From Thermoanaerobaculales bacterium (GTDB taxonomy: Bacteria > Acidobacteriota > Thermoanaerobaculia > Thermoanaerobaculales > Sulfomarinibacteraceae), in NCBI GenBank assembly GCA_025456385.1, contig JALOKS010000167.1, forward strand, positions 1 through 7,511: a DNA stretch of 7,511 bases, given 5' to 3'. This document shows, one piece after another, positions 5,369 through 7,511 of this stretch (position 1 is its first letter; each line of letters begins with the position of its first letter). Under the pieces are notes generated by a model. That model was not told where the DNA came from and did not search any database. It worked only from the letters and a program-made list of their open reading frames with translations. The position numbers and the translations under genes were made by a program.

Positions 5369-7228
5369 TCAGGGACTGCCGGCCCCCTGCCCGGCGGCGG
5401 CGAGGCGCAGGCGCAGCCCCGCCAGGTACCGGCGGCCGGGGGCCGGGTAGCCGAGGACCTCCTCGTAGTCCTCATCGCCGAGGTTGCGCACCCGGGCCGT
5501 CACTTCCAGCCCGCGCCCGAGGTCCCAGGCCAACGCGAGGTCGGCGGTGAGGAAGCCGCCGGCCCGGGCGCGCTCGAAGCTCGTCGGGTCGACGTCGTCG
5601 CGCGCGCCGACGTAGCGGAGGCTGAGGTCGCCCGCGAGGCGGTCCGTCACGGGGCCCCGCAGGGTCCACGAGCCGCTCCACGACGGGCGCCGGAGCAGCG
5701 GCATCCCGGCCTCGTCCTCGGTGTCGAGAAAGGTCACCTGCAGGAACGAGGACCCGCGGCGGCCGACCCCCTGCTCCCACGACAGCTCGACTCCGCGGAT
5801 CGTCGCCGCTCCGCGGTTGAGGTTGGTGAAGCTCGCGAAGTCGAACTCGATGAGGTTGTCGAGCCCGGTCGCGAAGACGGTCGCGCGCCACAGCGACGTC
5901 CTGCCGCTGGAGATCGCGAGGCCGAGGTCGGTCGAGGAGGAGGTCTCCGGCGCGAGCTCCGGGTTGCCCGAGAACGGGTAGTACAGCTCGCCCAGCGAAG
6001 GAGGCCGGTAGGCCTTGCCGTGGCCGAGCCGCAGCTCGAGCGCGTCGCCTGGACGCCAGGCGAGGTCGGCGCGCGGCGAGAGCTCGGAGCCCCAGGGCTC
6101 GGCGTCGTCCCACCACACGTCCTGCGCGAAGACGCTGCGGACCGCGGTCGCCTCGGCCTCGAGGTTGGTCCCGAAGTTCGAGACGTCGGTGACCTCGTCC
6201 CGCCGCCACTCGGCGCCCCAGCTCAGCTCGTGGGAGCCCGCACGATGGGTGCTGGCGAGCCGGGTCTGGATCGACTCGGTGTCGGTCTCCGAAATGCTGA
6301 ACGGGGGCTCGCTCAGATCCGAAAAATCGAAGCTGCCGGCGCGGTGCGACGCCACCAGCTCGAGGCGCCATGAATCGCTGAGCCACAGGCTCATGGGCAG
6401 GGCGAGAAGGAGCTGCCCGCCCTCTTGCCGTCGCTCCGGCGTGGGAATCCCGGGGCTCGCGAAGGGGATCCCGGTTTCGGTCTCCAGGTCCTGGACCAGC
6501 ACGCCGACGCGGCTGCCGCGGTCGCCGAAGCTCCAGCCCGCGGACGCGAGCAGCTGCCGGTTCGAGAAGTCGCCGTTGTCGAGGCTGCCGTCGCCCGCGA
6601 GGTCGAAGCCGGAGACGTCGAGGTCGAAGGCGCCTGCGGCCCAGCCGACCCCCGCCTCGAGCCGGCTCCAGCCGTCGCTTCCGGCTTCCCCCACTGCGCG
6701 GAGCTCGAGGCCCGTCCGGGCCCGCCTCGAGATCAGATTGACCACGCCGCCGACCGCGTCCGCCCCCCACAGGGCCGAGTACGGGCCGCGCACCGACTCG
6801 ATGCGCTCGAGGCCGGAAGCGCTGAGCTGGCTCCAGTCGAAGCCGCCGAAAAACGGGGAGTTGAGGCGCACCCCGTCGAGCATGACCAGGGTCTGGGTCG
6901 AGCTCGTGCCGCGCGTGAAGACCGAGGTCTGCTTGCCCTCGTCACCGCTGCCGGCCACCGTCAGCCCGGGCACCCGGCGCAGCATCTCGGCGACCGTCGC
7001 CGCCTGGGCGTCGTCGAGCTCCTCGCGGCTGATGACGGTGACCGAGGTCGGCGCCTCGTCGGCGTCGGTGGCGACGCCGGTCGCGGTGACCGTCACCTCG
7101 CCGCTGAACGACCTGGCGGGCTGGCCGGGCGGCGGGGGTTGATCCTGCGCCCGCGGCGCCGCGGCGCCGCCGAGGATCGCGACCACGAGGAGGGCGGCGA
7201 TGGCAGGGGGGCGACTGCGGTGCGACAT
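5369..7228 (-). CDS. btuB: TonB-dependent outer-membrane receptor, cobalamin (BtuB) type
   Basis: Outer-membrane gated beta-barrel that takes up vitamin B12 or related corrinoids with energy from TonB-ExbBD. It has 619 residues, close to E. coli BtuB as I recall it (614 with signal). The start at 7228 has GGGAGG 4 nt upstream and gives a signal peptide (1-27, cleaved after APRA). A Pro-rich stretch follows, then a TonB-box-like EVTVTATG (44-51). The plug (about 55-168) has SVTVISREEL, MLRRVPGLTV, LVMLDGVRLN, IESVRGPYSALWGADAVGGVVNLI. The barrel runs to about 607, with PGDALELRLGHGKAYRPPSLGELYYP, then NLGDEDYEEVLGYPAPGRRYLAGLRLRL at the end. A 12-residue tail follows instead of a terminal aromatic. 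A cobalamin riboswitch immediately upstream supports the substrate. No btuCDF partner is in the window. Other TonB receptors share this fold; the substrate call rests on the riboswitch. Confidence 0.93.
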   Translation of the reverse strand: MSHRSRPPAIAALLVVAILGGAAAPRAQDQPPPPGQPARSFSGEVTVTATGVATDADEAPTSVTVISREELDDAQAATVAEMLRRVPGLTVAGSGDEGKQTSVFTRGTSSTQTLVMLDGVRLNSPFFGGFDWSQLSASGLERIESVRGPYSALWGADAVGGVVNLISRRARTGLELRAVGEAGSDGWSRLEAGVGWAAGAFDLDVSGFDLAGDGSLDNGDFSNRQLLASAGWSFGDRGSRVGVLVQDLETETGIPFASPGIPTPERRQEGGQLLLALPMSLWLSDSWRLELVASHRAGSFDFSDLSEPPFSISETDTESIQTRLASTHRAGSHELSWGAEWRRDEVTDVSNFGTNLEAEATAVRSVFAQDVWWDDAEPWGSELSPRADLAWRPGDALELRLGHGKAYRPPSLGELYYPFSGNPELAPETSSSTDLGLAISSGRTSLWRATVFATGLDNLIEFDFASFTNLNRGAATIRGVELSWEQGVGRRGSSFLQVTFLDTEDEAGMPLLRRPSWSGSWTLRGPVTDRLAGDLSLRYVGARDDVDPTSFERARAGGFLTADLALAWDLGRGLEVTARVRNLGDEDYEEVLGYPAPGRRYLAGLRLRLAAAGQGAGSP

Positions 7229-7243
7229 GAAACCTCCCGTTTC
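7229..7243 (-). promoter_or_regulatory. Small hairpin presenting the btuB Shine-Dalgarno
   Basis: On the minus strand GAAAC, loop GGGAG and GTTTC form a 5-bp stem whose loop is most of the Shine-Dalgarno; the stem ends directly at the btuB ATG (7228). It starts 5 nt after the last pair of the riboswitch P1. It suggests that B12 control acts on translation initiation, the usual mode in Gram-negative bacteria. The stem is short, so it may need the riboswitch to stabilise it. Confidence 0.5.
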
Positions 7244-7248
7244 GTCCC

Positions 7249-7449
7249 CAGAACGGCAGGTCTCCTGGCTCCCGGATCGACCGAGCTCGCTCGCCTTCCC
7301 AGCCGATCGACCCCTGCGGATCGCGGCGGCCAGTGGCCGGACTGCGCCGTGGCGGGCGCGCCCATGAACGGCTCGTCCCCGGTGACAGTGGCGGGGGCCG
7401 CGCCGGACTCGCACCGGCTTCCCTCGAGCACCTTCCGGTGACCGCTCTG
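7249..7449 (-). ncRNA. Cobalamin riboswitch (btuB leader)
   Basis: An RNA element that binds adenosylcobalamin or a related corrinoid and represses the gene below it. On the minus strand the B12 box AGCCAGGAGACCTGCC (7270-7255) fits the family consensus. Other conserved blocks are in order: GAGGGAAGCCGGTGCGAGTC (from 7424), CCCCGCCACTGT, GGCCACTG, and TGGGAAGGC. The ends are set by a P1 helix I could pair by hand: CAGAGCGGT (7449-7441) with GCCGTTCTG (7257-7249), 9 bp with two G-U pairs. The length, 201 nt, is normal. There is no U tract between it and the ATG, so transcription termination is unlikely and translational control is inferred. Confidence 0.95.
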
Positions 7450-7457
7450 CGGTCCCG

Positions 7458-7486
7458 ACGCTACGCCCGCCGCCCTCCCGCGTCAA
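7458..7486 (-). promoter_or_regulatory. Promoter of the riboswitch-btuB transcript
   Basis: TTGACG (7486-7481, 5 of 6 to the -35 consensus) and TAGCGT (7463-7458, 3 of 6 to the -10) are separated by exactly 17 bp. Predicted initiation near 7451 is 2 nt before the first base of the riboswitch P1. That coincidence of position is the main support, as the -10 is weak. Confidence 0.55.
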
Positions 7487-7511
7487 CTGCGACGGTGGCC
7501 CGCGCCGCGCC

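Noticed and set aside
6015..7441. Long + frames opposite btuB
   Set aside because: Shadows of btuB and the riboswitch with no recognisable protein features.
7229..7486. 86-residue N-terminal extension of btuB to a start at 7486
   Set aside because: It translates the cobalamin riboswitch. The signal peptide and Shine-Dalgarno both fix the start at 7228.

Overview
The window is GC-rich DNA from a Gram-negative bacterium. The evidence for an outer membrane is a TonB-dependent receptor. I cannot fix the phylum from sequence alone. The composition, a MetRS with a fused C-terminal tRNA-binding domain, and a 'CCACAGAG'-type intergenic repeat would suit Acidobacteriota, Myxococcota or a related lineage. 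That placement is inference.

Layout, left to right. (1) The 3' part of thyA (thymidylate synthase) is followed after 2 nt by folA (dihydrofolate reductase), both on +; together they form the dTMP/tetrahydrofolate cycle. (2) A convergent gap (1138-1334) holds a 148-bp inverted-repeat element whose arms are built from 7-mers. (3) metG (methionyl-tRNA synthetase, -) and plsC (lysophosphatidate acyltransferase, +) diverge from a ~107-bp region containing a strong dyad. (4) plsC converges on a small uncharacterised gene (-); their stop codons share one 7-bp hairpin. (5) A monocistronic unit on - encodes a secreted Ala/Cys-rich protein with nested repeats. It has its own promoter, a leader hairpin and a textbook intrinsic terminator. 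(6) A btuB-type outer-membrane receptor (-) sits under a complete cobalamin riboswitch with a plausible promoter exactly upstream.

Most of the window is housekeeping (nucleotide/folate, translation, phospholipid synthesis). B12 uptake is controlled by B12-sensing RNA: promoter, riboswitch, Shine-Dalgarno hairpin and receptor lie in order within about 260 bp. The least explained parts are the Ala/Cys repeat protein (4 x 15 residues, then 2 x [18+26] residues, each unit starting with Cys), the 108-aa orphan, and the inverted-repeat element after folA.
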